Below, in pieces: positions 50,205-61,435 of a DNA stretch of 64,000 nucleotides (position 1 is the stretch's first letter; each line of letters begins with the position of its first letter). The stretch lies in NCBI GenBank assembly GCA_907163375.1, contig CAJQUW010015655.1, forward strand, positions 186,001-250,000, in the 5' to 3' direction. This stretch comes from Prostheceraeus crozeri. Lineage: Eukaryota > Platyhelminthes > Polycladida > Euryleptidae. A program made the position numbers and the translations under genes. Under the pieces are notes generated by a model. It saw only the letters and a program-made list of their open reading frames with translations, was not told the origin of the DNA and did no database searches.

Positions 50205-50852
50205 AGGGTTCACAGAGTGATGCGCATCCTATGCCTACTACGAAGCTGCGCGTGTGCCGAGCTCTACCCGGTTCCGCGTCTTGCCGGATTGAATCGAAGA
50301 AAGCACATGTAAATCCGATGTGATGCTGAGGACTAATGTTTTCGGTAAAAATGAGATTTTCTGTTTTCTTTGATAAAGTGAAAAGTGCTAAGTCTAAATA
50401 CACAGTTTTAGAAATGGAATGTTTTCAAGTCATGAACTCATAATTTCATCCGCATTTGTCTATCAAGCTCATCACATTCAGAATAAGCAAGTCTCTCAAT
50501 GTCGGCAAAGATGACATTTTGGCCAATTTTAACCACATCTCGCATACATCACCTATCAGAAGCAACACACTAATCACAGGAAAGAACATGAATACATTCT
50601 ATCCTAAAACTTTGGACTTGCTACTTTTCATTTCATCAGAGAAAACATAGAAAATCTCATTTTACCGAAAACCGCTGTCTGGCTATGTTTTCCTTTTTTA
50701 AGCATTTTAACACTGTGTTTTCTCTGATCTTGCCTGACAAGAGGAGGAACGAGATAGAACTCGGCAGACGCGCAGATTCATAATACTCATAGGGTGCACA
50801 TCATTCTGTGAAAGTCTCATTTCGGTCTCGTTCCCATGCGGAAACTCGTGCG
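50205..50852 (+). mobile_element. Foldback family copy 4, left-truncated
   Basis: Starts within the left arm (cacagagtgatgcgcatcct) and runs to gtctcgttcccatgcggaaa, lacking the outermost terminus on the left. The centre (catacatcacctatcagaag) is in the orientation of copy 1. Diverged. Confidence 0.7.
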
Positions 50853-51072
50853 CCGAAACTTATATCCACAGATGTTCAAGCTGACAGCGACCATAATGAC
50901 GTCGCAAGCTAAACAAAAAAATTCGACTATTGTTGGATTATCCCCGGTTTTTTTCTTTGAATATTCATCGTTTTCCATAATCCAAACTTGAATGTGATTC
51001 ATGAACCGATACCTCCATGTTCAGTTCCGAAACACTGTTATAGTTGCGATGTGCATACAGTTGGTTCAGTGT

Positions 51073-51222
51073 TCACCATGCATGTACATTTATATTCGGT
51101 TTGGTGATTGTAGAGGCGAATCCATGAATGTCTGCTAATGCCAAGCCATCGGCTTCGCAGTGCACGGTTTGCACATTGATGAAAAAAAGTAGAAGGTTTG
51201 CAGTTAGGACCAGTCCAAACAT
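51073..51222 (-). CDS. Possible short secreted peptide or signal-peptide exon
   Basis: Inside the channel intron and on the same strand, a frame begins MFGLVLTANLLLFFINVQTV, followed by HCEADGLALADIHG and a stop after 49 codons. The 18-residue hydrophobic core with a plausible cleavage before the acidic stretch resembles a signal peptide. There is no splice donor that I would trust, no homology and no promoter evidence; a chance frame is about as likely. Confidence 0.2.
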   Translation of the reverse strand: MFGLVLTANLLLFFINVQTVHCEADGLALADIHGFASTITKPNINVHAW

Positions 51223-51693
51223 GCTCTCTCGTGACAGCAGTCCGATTTCCCACTTAAGTATTCTCACATTGTTTAATAGAGCGATCATTGTAAATGTCAA
51301 ACACCGATATTGCCGATTCGTGAAATGATTCGACAGGTGCGAAGATAACACCTTCAGGCGTCATGCGGGTAAATCGAATCAAGAGGACAATAAAAGTCAA
51401 TGACTTACTATGATCATGTGTGCTTGTGCTGCTTAGTGTGTGAATGTGGGCATGTATCAGTCGTTTTCCTTTTCTATGTTTATATGATTGAGGTAATTAT
51501 AAAATTAACGGCGCTTATTTCAAGTTTGAATTAAAGTACAAACACATTCAACTTGCAACAGCAGCTGCGTCCATGCCACCTCGGAGTCACAATTCAATGC
51601 TTCTGACTTTCAAGAGGTCGAAATGATACATTTGTGCCATCATGAAATGATTTATTATGACAGGGTCGTGGAGAGTGCTTCGCTGGTCTTGGT

Positions 51694-51800
51694 CAGGGGT
51701 GCACCGGATTTGAAAATTTTAATTCCGGCCGGAAACGCATTTACTGGATTTTCAGAAAATCCGGTTCAAAATCCGGGCGGATTTGGAGATAAAGCAAATC
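51694..51800 (+). repeat. Solo hAT-like end
   Basis: caggggtgcaccggatttga begins a block rich in ccgga motifs (attccggccggaaac, aaaatccggttcaaaatccg), as in non-autonomous hAT termini. The partner end and an 8-bp duplication were not found. Confidence 0.45.
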
Positions 51801-52019
51801 TACATTACAGTATGTATGAGTAAATTTGTTTTTCCCTAAATAGTGCAATGCATCCATAGTAGCAACCTAAAGTAATCTATACAGACCCCCTGTTAATTTT
51901 TGTGCCACCTCTGCTAAAATAGTTGTCTATATGATCAATATACAATTAATAAAACGAATAAATCAAATCGTCGGAAGTCAGAACAAATTGGACGGGGAAT
52001 TGATTGAAGCGCACAAAGA

Positions 52020-52610
52020 CCATGAAAGGTGAACGAAAGTTCAAAACAAGAAAATTGGCGAATGCATGTCATGTTCTCTCATAGCAGCTGCCGTTTGTTT
52101 ACATTCATTGTTTGTGTACTTTTGCGGAAATGAGAAAAATATTGAGGAAGTCTGAAAAGGAACTGTTGAACTTATATGAATTTAATTTGCAGATTCGCAC
52201 TCCTCACATCGCAAGGATTCTGAAGACACCAAACATGAACATTTTTAATGAATAAGTGAGAACCATTTTCAACCGAAAAGGTCATGATTTTGTGATAACT
52301 TCACGATATCGCTAATTTTTTATAAGTTCACCGACTTTGGTGACCAGTGTGACCAAAAGAGAGCTCAGAAAAAATGCTTTCCTATTGAAAAAATGCAATT
52401 TGTAAATTGAGCGATGTTTATACTTTGAGCACTGCTCAGCAAATACAATAGAGGATGCAAGTCTATCATATCTCATTTTGAAGCTGAGAATACCAGCTCA
52501 AGAATGATGTATGGCACGTTGATATGAGACGCGATTGGAAGACAAGGGAATCGATTGAATTTCAGCGAAATTTAGGTGGTTCGTTCTTTATGATCAGTTT
52601 TGTATAAGAC
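52020..52610 (+). mobile_element. Tc1-like non-autonomous element, copy 1
   Basis: Shares a ~500-bp body with 55128-55786 (tttgtgtacttttgcggaaa, accaaacatgaacattttt, ttgagcactgctcagcaaat, gaggatgcaagtctatcata). Ends in ttctttatgatcagttttgt; compare the (C/A)ctgatcataaa-type Tc1 termini. The left edge is uncertain. Confidence 0.6.
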
Positions 52611-53394
52611 CAGAGTTGATTTATATTTTATCACTAAATTTCTGAGTATCTATCATGTCATTTGTTGTAGGCCTGTCGATAGAAAAAAATCGAAGGGAGC
52701 ACATGAGACGTAACAAAAATTCATTCAATTAATTTCCCTGAAGCGACAGTCTATTTCCTAACATTCCACAAAGTAGCGCAAAGTACGTTCCTTGTACAAG
52801 TTGCCTCCCAGATCTTAATGCCATTCGGTAAAAAAAATCATAAAAAATAAAATATATATTATAAAGCTCCTTAGAGGAACGATTAACAACGGCAGCGGGT
52901 AACATACCAGCATCTCAAATGCTGCCATTTTCCATGGTGGCGCCAGGTGCAAGGCGCATAGATATATCATTTCGACTTCTTGAAAGCCAGAGGTATTGGA
53001 TTAAGATATTCCACTTCCTTTTTCGGTAGTAATAACAGCTTTCAAAATAATTTGCGTGTAGACTAATTATTGTATTAGAGCCAAGATTAGACTCATCCTA
53101 ATTAGAATAGTCATGTAAAAGCTTTGTTGGCAAAAAATAGTCTACGCACCTAGACGTAAAATGTAGCCTCTAGTCCTAATTAATTGTCCCATACGCTTCC
53201 TGATCTAAGCAACAATATCTGTGTTAAATATGAAAAAGCAATACTTCCAATGAAATTGAGATGTCTAGCCAAAATCGATGTACAGACCGATAGGAGGCGC
53301 TGAGCGCCGAAGTCTCTGTCTTTTTACTTGTAACTTAATTTGTGATAGACCAATAAACACTTGATGTAATGTTAAGGCACTATCACCCGTAGTT

Positions 53395-53626
53395 AAATGA
53401 GTAAAGTAAAAACCACACAAGTAGGGAAGAATGTTATTCGAGCATGTACACGTAACACGCATCATGCAGCAGCATGTAACACGTACATGTTAACTTCTTC
53501 ATTTTTATCTTTTGGTGTACGTGTAGGTGTAAATGTTTTCATTCATTTCATGATTATGACCGTCTGAAGGACGGTCGAAAACTCGAATAACATTCTTCCC
53601 TACTAGTGTGGTTTTTACTTTATTCA
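53395..53626. repeat. Inverted repeat with hairpin and GAAAAC motif (Penelope-terminus-like)
   Basis: The arms taaaaaccacacaagtaggg / ccctactagtgtggttttta, continuing through gaagaatgttattcga / tcgaataacattcttc, are inverted. Between them, before the right arm, is a perfect hairpin gaccgtc-tgaag-gacggtc followed by gaaaactcg. The right-arm end agtgtggtttttactttatt resembles the end of the 13796-14043 element, suggesting related Penelope-type termini. Confidence 0.5.
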
Positions 53627-54148
53627 ATAAACGGTTATCGAGAGAGTAGTCCGGATACTTTGTTCAGCCTTGAACACTTTGAAAATAGACATTCAAAAAT
53701 TGAGTTTCCATGAGCAGCAAATTTCGGATCATTAAACTGTCTGTCACCGCTTAATGACAGCTTAATAGATGACGCGTTCAGGGACAGCCCCAAGCGGTTC
53801 GCTACAAGAATTTTCAGCAAATCATACGAAAAATTAAATTGCGGATTCTTGTCGTGAGGGACAAAATTGCAAGCTGTTGCATTCAAATCATTCTATATTT
53901 AGAGAAATGATAATTCTTTACATAGTACACAGGCAAGGCACCGGCTCCCGACCATTGTCAACCAAAACCATTGCTTAGTCACCGATGTGTCATGTCCACA
54001 TCGTAATATTGCTTTCAATCCACACTACTCCTCTACCATCATAGTTCCGGATTTTTGCCTCAGATGATTTATTGATTGGTTGTAGAGGCTGATATGACAG
54101 TCGCTTCAACCGCTCCTCCGAGATAGAATTACGTAATGAATTACAGTA

Positions 54149-54823
54149 GTCCGGCAGTCGGAACGAATTTCTGCAGGGGGACGAGGCCGAAAATTAGACT
54201 TTCGTAGACCCTATGGCTGCTACCAATCCGCTCGTCTGCCGAGTTCTATCCAGTTCCCCCTCTTCTCAGAGCGAATCAAAGAAAAATATGTAAATCCCAT
54301 GGGACGCAGATTGAAGATTTTGGTTAGATGAAATTCTCTTTTTCGCTATTTCTATTGATCAAGCAAAGAATTTCAATAATTTTAACTTATGAACAAAAAA
54401 ATGAAATTCTCTTTGCTTCTCTTATTGAAGTGAAAAGTAGAGTCTAGAGTCATAATGATTAGCATAGAACCTATCATGTTCACATACCACTGTCTATGAA
54501 GCCAAGAACATTGGAATTTGACAGGCCTTTTGATGTCGGCAGACAAAAACATCTTGCGAATTTGATCCGCAGTGAACCACATTCTCGCATGCATCGCCGA
54601 TCAGAAACATGATAGCAACGAATACACATGATAGGAAATAATTTGAAAACATTCCATGTCAAAAATTATGGCTCTAAGCTTAGTACTTTTCACTAAATGA
54701 GAGAAGGCACAGAAAATGTCATTTAATAAAAATCATCAATCTGCGTCCCATTGGATAAACATGTGTTTTCTTTGATCCTGCCTGACAGGTCATAGGATGT
54801 AGATCATTCTGTAAAAGTTTCAA
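54149..54823 (+). mobile_element. Foldback family copy 5
   Basis: Starts after TA with gtccggcagtcggaacgaat, then ctgcagggggacgaggccga and catgggacgcagattgaaga; the right arm has tctgcgtcccattggataaa and ends near gtagatcattctgtaaaagt without the outer terminus. The left arm has a local duplication of an 'aaattctcttt' block. Confidence 0.75.
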
Positions 54824-55127
54824 ATTAGGTATGTTGAGAAATTGTTCGCGCAGCGCCTCCATAATGTCAGAGTATTGAAGCGCTTCAAAAATATCTTATT
54901 TGCGTTTATAACTCTCTGCTGCGTTCTCTTCTCGAATATTGTTCCCCACTTCTTATTTCAATGCCTATGTATCTATGCAAGAAGTTAACTAATTTGTGGA
55001 TTTTACTTCAAATGTGATTGCTTACCATCTTTACCGACGATTTCAAAAATCAATTAAATTATTAAAGTGTACTTCTACTGATCATGTATTTTACGATATA
55101 ACATTGCCAACCAGCGAACAATCAAGG

Positions 55128-55786
55128 TAGAGAGCTGATCAAAAAACAGCCACGAACAATCAAGGTAAACAGTCTGCAGTCACTATCAGAGAACAAAGAC
55201 ATGCCATTGCTAGTTATTTTGTTTTGAACCTTCGTTCACCTTCCATTGTGTTTGTGTACTTTAGCGAAAATGAGAGAAATGTTAAAGAAGTTTGAAAAAG
55301 AACTATTGGACATATTTGAATAAAAATTAAATATTCGCACTCTTTAATTACGTCGCGACGATTCAGAAGATACCAAACATGAACATTTTTGATGAAATAA
55401 TGAGAATAGAACATTTTCAGCCAAAGGAGTCATGATTTTGCTACAACATCACGATATCACCGACTTTTTCCTAGTTCACCGATTTTGATGACCAGTCTAT
55501 CAAAAGAGAGCTCAGAAAATGCTCGTTCTCCCCGTGCCTGATTCGTTATCATACTCACATGTTTCCTATTGAAAAATTGCGATTTGTAAATTGAACGATT
55601 TTCATATTTTGAGCACTGCTCAGCAAATACAATAACGGATGCAAGTCTATCATAGCTCATTTTGAAGCTGAGAATGCAAGCTCTCAAATGATGTGTGGCA
55701 CGTCGTTATGCAACACGACTGGAAGGCATGCGAATTAATTGCATTAAGCAAAAAATATGTGGTCCTTTTTTATGATCAGCTCCGCA
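55128..55786 (+). mobile_element. Tc1-like non-autonomous element, copy 2
   Basis: The ends gagctgatcaaaaaacagcc and ctttttatgatcagctc-type are inverted. The body matches 52020-52610. An internal frame on the - strand (55457-55687) is repeat sequence. The copy is fuller on the left than copy 1. Confidence 0.65.
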
Positions 55787-55950
55787 GAGCAATCTTTAAT
55801 TGTTAGAGAACAAAAAGGCCGATGTGATGCTTTCTCTGTCTTCATGTCACTGTTTTCAAATGGCACATTCATGTGTCAAGTCAATTTCTATTGTGATGAA
55901 GAACTTCAGTGTCATTTGATTTCTATTTATGGAAATATAAATTCCCATTC

Positions 55951-56001
55951 TATTCTGTTTTCGGCCTCGTTCCCTGCAGAAACTCGTCCTGGCTGCCGGA
56001 C
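55951..56001 (+). repeat. Foldback family copy 6, right-end fragment
   Basis: Only ttttcggcctcgttccctgc, agaaactcgtc and ctggctgccggac remain, followed by TA. A 51-bp terminal piece lying about 200 bp from the channel pore exon. Confidence 0.7.
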
Positions 56002-56199
56002 TATAATATCTATTGTTGCGCAGAATATTTATCTTGGTCGGGAAGACTGAAGGCCAACATCCATTTAAACTTAATCCGTGTCATATCTATGTTAATTATG
56101 TTGACTGCTTCGTGCAGGAATTTCTTATTTTATTAGAACATCATATTCGGTTTTTAATCATCATTTTTTCAAAGAAATGATCACAGATAAACATCTTAC

Positions 56200-56442
56200 C
56201 TTATCATAATTATCTTTTCCGGGAACAAGATCTCCAAATCCTATCGTAGAGAGGGTGATGAACGAGAAATAGGTACCATCTACAAGATTCCACGGCTCCC
56301 AGATCCTGAATACAGCTGCTCCAATCAATATGTAGATCAGAAGGACGAGTAAAGTTACAGTGATCGGAATGGTTACAAAAATGGTTTCTTCCTCCTCTTC
56401 TTCGTCTTCATATTCTTCGCACTGTGCCATAACATCGCATAC
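56200..56442 (-). CDS. Two-pore-domain K+ channel, exon with TM3 and second pore
   Basis: The acceptor ttctcttcag precedes GTATGCGAT at 56442; the donor is GATAAG|gtaaga (last base 56200, phase 0). The 81 residues start with a cytoplasmic linker bearing a strongly acidic run (EEYEDEEEEEE), then transmembrane helix 3 (TIPITVTLLVLLIYILIGAA), VFRIWEPWNLVDGTYFSFIT and the selectivity filter TIGFGDLVPG. GFG is the usual second-pore variant of K2P channels. It joins KETAIELVVGALY of the exon at 26865-27092. First-pore and N-terminal exons would lie to the right and are not recognised within the window. Confidence 0.9.
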
Positions 56443-56878
56443 CTGAAGAGAACAATTCAATGAAATTAATCAACTAGAATGGAAACCATCCGTTTGTGGA
56501 CTTGATAGTCATTTCAGTTGCTTAGTTACATACCGGTTGTTGTTGAAATGTTTTAAATTAATTTATAGGCAATTTAAGTCCTAAGGCTCCATCAAACTAG
56601 CCGAGACCAACCATCTTTTGTGTGAATTGCCTTCCCAGAAGTCTAGGTAAAGCCATGAACTTATCTTTAACCGCAATGCTACTTGAATCTGTCAAAGGAA
56701 TGCCAAATGAATCCTTGAAGGTGGTGTTGGTGCACGGCAGCAATGTCATCGATGGAAAAAAGAGATGGTGTTTAATTAACGAACAGCACTGAGGCCATCA
56801 AGTTGAAGCCTATTTCGCTCATAAGGACAGTAAGGCGACCCGGATTTTTGGCTCTTCTTATGAAGTATTCGAGTATTC
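56443..56878 (-). other. Upstream intron of the K2P gene
   Basis: Ends in the acceptor of the pore exon. No other exon recognised before the next foldback copy. Confidence 0.45.
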
Positions 56879-57500
56879 TCGTCTGCCGAGTTCCAGTTAG
56901 TTCATCTTCTTGTCAGACACAATCAAAGAAAAACATGTAAATCCAATGGGACGCAGATTACAGTTTTTGGTAAAAAGAAATTGTCTATGTTTTCGCTTGT
57001 TAACTCAAAAGTACTATGCCCAGAGTCATAATTTTTGGTGTGGAATGTATTCAGGTCATTTCCTATGATGTGCATGTGCTATTATCATGCTTCTGATCGG
57101 CAATGTATGTGAGAATGTGGTTGACTGTGGATAAAGTTGCGCAAAGTGTTTGTGTTTGCCGGCATTACGAGGCCCGCCAAATCTAATTGTGTCTAGCTTT
57201 ATGGACAGGAGTGCATGAACATGAAAGGAAGTGGCCTGAAGACATTCCATGTCGAAGATTATGACTCTAGACTTAATACTTTTGAGTTAACAAGCGAAAA
57301 CATAGACTATTTCTTTTAACCAAAAACTGTAATCTGCGTCCCATTGGATTTACGTGTTTTTCATTGAACCTGTCTGACAAGAAGAGTAACTCACTAGAAC
57401 TCGGCAGACGCACCGATTCGTTGTAGGCATAGGGTGTACATCATTCTGTGGAAGTGGTTTCAGTCTCGTTCCTTGCAGAAACTCGTTCTGGCTGCCGGAC
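56879..57500 (-). mobile_element. Foldback family copy 7
   Basis: The left terminus is missing (starts ctcgtctgccgagttccagt). The right terminus is intact, tctggctgccggac then TA. The centre (catgcttctgatcggcaatg) has the orientation of copy 2. It lies just outside the pore exon in the next intron. Confidence 0.75.
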
Positions 57501-60368
57501 TATGAAATTTGTCAACTGTATCACTTTGAGATGAGGTTAAACAATCGATAGACGATTTGCAAGTGACATTTCTCTGGAGTTTTGGCAACGAGACTAGAGT
57601 GAACATTTAGTTTAGCTTTTGATTTAGTGACTTCATTTTTCAAATACATGTTTTGCCAGTTTTCGTTTTCCTTGCTTTAATGAATCCAAATGTAGCTTGC
57701 AAGAATACCAAGCTATACTTACTGCTCAATAGTGTTCAATTTTCTTACCGATGGTAGAAACTACATACTGTCTACATAGGTCTACATATGGTCTACAGGT
57801 GTCTACATATGGTCTACATAGGTCTAAAGGCACGCAATCATGGAATCAATAATCAGCTTTTTGGAATGATTTTAAAGCGATTGTATTCAAATAACACAAT
57901 CGACATTTTCATTAAGGATGGTTACTCGCAAGTGCGAGAAACGATATAAATATATTTATATATCTAGTTATTAGGGGATTTAGAAACTCGGTTTCAGCTC
58001 TGTCGGTGAGGCAGCAGATGAGAATCAGAAATTTGCACAATACTGTCCTGTGATGTCTGCTGGCGAGCACGAAGGAGCATGAAAATGGGAGGATGACCCA
58101 AGACGATTAAAGCCCAAATGAACACTGTATTTGAAAAATTTAAGCTTCCTTCAGAACGCATGCCATCTGATTTCTGCGGTTCATCTCAAACTTATTTAAT
58201 TTGGGTCTATGGATGAATTTGTTCTTATTGCTCTTGCACTCTTGTACCAAGTACAACAGTTCAACATGTTAATCATTGCTACATCTTGTTGTTTTTATAG
58301 ATTTCAGAGGCCATTTCATTTAATTCAATTGGGTTTGAATAATGCGTATAAATACTTTGACGGATGATTATGTGAAATATTGTCATTTGATTCAGAGGGA
58401 ACTTGTGATTTTAGTGTTTTTTGATGCCTTACACGTAGGATATACCATTGGATAATAATCTCAATTCTTCAACATGCCTATTTATTCTTAGATCTCATCA
58501 CTTGATGTTTTCTTTACAGGGTGGCGGCCAGATTTCAAGCTTCAAATTCGCGGGCGATTCCCGGGCTTTTTCATCGAATTTCCACGCTATTTTTATATTT
58601 ACCAGATATGTCTCCAATTATATCGTTCAAAATTATACGGACACTTCTTTAATCTGTTTTTATCAAAAAATTTGAGATATTTCCTGCTTTAATTTTCATA
58701 CCAAATTTTGAAGTGAACAATGTTTGACTCAGTTTAACACTCAGTTTTCTGAAATTTTGAATTCTGTGAGCGGTGGTTCTCATTACATGCTACAATTGCA
58801 CATAACATATTACTTATGACATTATATCATGAACTCAACTTTCTCTCAGTGGCCTCCTCAGCAAGTGAACTACGCAAAGGATCTAAATGATTTGATATCG
58901 ATAGAAAAATTCAGTTCCTTAGCTTTCCACCGATCAAAAAAATACTTCATTTTCATCATCTGATTCAACAAACTATGAACTTGTGTTTAGCCGATTTTTC
59001 AGACTTAAATTTCCAAACATGATAAGTTGAAGCAACTAACTGCATTTCGGAACGCGACATTTTGAACTGCGGCGTATTCATGCCATGATAGAAAGCCGTG
59101 ATATCAAGATGCACATGTTAACACAAAGGCACAATGACACCAATTTACTAAGACGTATCGGCAAAAGAAACCAGGAAAACTGCCACAATGGGCGAAGACC
59201 GTGAGCGCCTGAAGAATTCCTAATTATCATCTTTTCTATTAGCTTGCGTAGAAACAATGAGCGCCTGTAATTGATGTTTATTGAAATAAACTCATAACAT
59301 GCCGAAAAATAAAATGTTAATTCAATGAATTGAGAATACATAGCTTTTGATATTATCACGCTTCGAAAGGCAATTTCCTGCTTCAACCTTGAATGCATAA
59401 AAGTTGAAGTCTGAAAAGCTGACTAAAATCAAAAATTATATGAATCAGTTAATGAAAATAAATATTTTGTGATCATTCGAAAGTGCGAAAAAAGAACACT
59501 TCTATCATTCGCTGTAAAATCATTCAGATCTCATAAGTAGCTCACGGCATACAAACCACTAAATGAAGGTCTGGTCCTCTGTGCTTGTTTTAAAAAAATG
59601 GTTAGCCGGGTAAGTGTGTGATTGAATGTGTAGGAATAATTAAGTTAATTTGAAAAACATTTATGGTTCTGATTACTTTCAAAAGCAATATATAGGCTTA
59701 GTAAAAAGTAAATAGTCACATTTGAAAATCGGCTCAGCCGTGAAACTAATTGTACCACAGTCTTCTTGAATTCTTTACACGGTCAGTTTGAATTTCCCAT
59801 GAATTACACAGTCATGGTTTTTACTCAGTTATTTTACATTTATTTAACATTTTACATTATTTGTCTTTTCACTTTTCATCACCTTACTTTAGTTTTCAGT
59901 TTTTAGCCTTGATTAAAACAAGCTGACTAAGATTCTTCGTGAAGCAATGAAAAGATCATTCGGTCCACATCAAAAAATGACTGCATGAGAACATAGGCCT
60001 TAAATGACATGATATTCACTGAATAAGTACAGCGATAACAGCCGAGCACAGAAAGTTATTTTAAAATCCATTTTCCCTTTCAGATGATACTCGTAACAGT
60101 GAAAAATGAAATTCCCACAAATACAACACAGCAAGCATGAGTAGCAAACGTCAAACTGTTTTTCGAATGAATACAAGACCATTCACGTATGATAGACAAA
60201 ACCAACATGCAGACTTTCCTTTCCAGCTTTCGACTTTTTACTCTACAACCTGCGACCCAAATCAACCTCGAAAATGTCCGAATCACACAATTCTATTGAA
60301 GAACGACAACGGAGAAATTTGCAGATTCAAAGTAAGAAAACATCGAGGGAACTTCTCATCCTATTTCC
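57501..60368. other. No gene recognised
   Basis: Contains a short direct-repeat patch of ggtctacatat-like units at about 57755-57830 and a possible hAT-like end (cagggtggcggccagatttc) near 58518. Frames such as 59078-59398 (-) carry no domain. Confidence 0.4.
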
Positions 60369-60923
60369 TCACAAACTTTTCCATCCATTCGCAGCTCCCA
60401 GTTCCACATTCTGGTCAGTATGCAATATAAGCTTGCACAAACCAGTTTCAGCATGATAATAAAAGCCAACACACCAGTCATATTCTTCTCCTGAGCATTC
60501 TACAGCGCAATGTTTGACATTCTTCACATTAGGAACATCACGTGTACATCCTCCTCCTCCTCCCGCATAATCATCAGGAGCAGAGAAAACAGCAACCGGA
60601 ACCGGTCGAAAATTGTGTGATCGCTCAGTTTCCCATGTGGACCTCAATCCTTCCCTTGACTGGCACATGTGGATCGGTGAAATCTGCAATGTTATGCCCC
60701 CTGGCTCTTCGCCAAGCCATGTGAGCCTGCTTGAGCTCGGTGTGACCTTGCCGTTGGTCCATCTGCAACCATAGTGACTTCTATTTCTCTCATTGAGCTT
60801 ATCGGTCAGACCGATGTAGTAAAGATAAACTACCAATTTTTGGTAATTCAGATTGATGGCATTTTGACCTGCTACCAATTCTCCAATGAATGCACCACAG
60901 AATCGCAGAGTCGCACCAGCGGC
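60369..60923 (-). CDS. Secreted protein with C-type-lectin-like part and PAN/Apple domain
   Basis: The frame reads FCGAFIGELVAGQNAINLN, then YYIGLTDKLNERN and WTNGKVTPSSSRLTWLGEEP. This is the 'c..fggeLva...N...yYIGLtD......W.nG......tWl.gEP' progression of a C-type-lectin-like domain, though the first strand and the terminal WND/C part are not evident. After a linker and a GGGGG run comes a PAN/Apple-like module with CTRDVPNVKNVKHCAVECSG, DWCVGFYYHAETGLCKLIL and an ending AANGWKSL, stop at 60371-60369. Such domain pairs occur in extracellular carbohydrate- or protein-binding proteins. The start is unresolved: the signal-peptide exon just upstream ends in a phase that the nearest AG sites do not match. 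Confidence 0.6.
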   Translation of the reverse strand, partial: AAGATLRFCGAFIGELVAGQNAINLNYQKLVVYLYYIGLTDKLNERNRSHYGCRWTNGKVTPSSSRLTWLGEEPGGITLQISPIHMCQSREGLRSTWETERSHNFRPVPVAVFSAPDDYAGGGGGCTRDVPNVKNVKHCAVECSGEEYDWCVGFYYHAETGLCKLILHTDQNVELGAANGWKSL

Positions 60924-60984
60924 TGAATTTGTTTCTGGGGTTCCAGAAAAGACAAACGCTGCTCTTGAGTGAGAATGGACTTAC

Positions 60985-61050
60985 ATTTAATATATTGAAA
61001 ATGGAAATTAAGAGGACGACAAATTCGATGAAAACGCATAACAACGACAT
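60985..61050 (-). CDS. Putative signal-peptide exon of the lectin/PAN gene
   Basis: The ATG at 61050 opens MSLLCVFIEFVVLLISIFNI and ends LN|gtaagt at 60985 (phase 0). The hydrophobic stretch is a good signal peptide or membrane anchor, and the consensus donor directly follows. It would fit as first exon of the adjacent extracellular protein, but an in-phase acceptor was not identified, so the linkage is provisional. Confidence 0.4.
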
Positions 61051-61435
61051 TTTGCGGGCAATCGACCAACAACTGCAGGTGTCTGGAGAAATATGTATTT
61101 TATAAGTAGATGCTGTGCTCTGTATTTGGCAAGACTCCAAGAACAACTTTCTGTTACGAAGTACCGCAAAAACAACACAAAATGTGCAGAAATCTTCTCG
61201 ATAGCGGTTAATGTAGATGCATTAACGTCAGTAAGGTGTCTCCTTCTATTGCTACTTCTTCATCATAGCGACCGCACGCCTTGATGATTAGACGATCACT
61301 TTGTCAAAGCTTTGAAAGAGTTCTGGAAGTTCTGTTGTGGCAATGTTGCTGTGCAATAGCTGCCAGCATTTTTAAAACAAAGGTCAATAAAACCAGGAAA
61401 TTTAATTCCCATTGACAATTTAAAGCATCTGCAAG
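61051..61435. other. 5' flank of the lectin/PAN gene
   Basis: Presumed upstream region on the - strand. No TATA-like or other core element stands out, and no coding region is supported. Confidence 0.35.

Larger units (their letters stand above)
27093..56199 (-). other. 29.1-kb intron of the K2P channel gene
   Basis: Bounded by GATAAG|gtaaga (donor, - strand, at 56199) and ttgcag (acceptor at 27093), both phase 0. It holds a Penelope-like fragment, at least six copies or pieces of one foldback family, three hAT insertions plus derivatives, SINEs and Tc1-like elements. No unambiguous host exon lies inside it. An unrecognised exon would change its length but not the pairing of pore and last helix. 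Confidence 0.75.

Noticed and set aside
54480-57250. Short frames inside foldback copies (for example 54382-54594 and 57056-57250) as genes
   Set aside because: Related peptides arise from the repeated arms of the mobile family, not from a gene.
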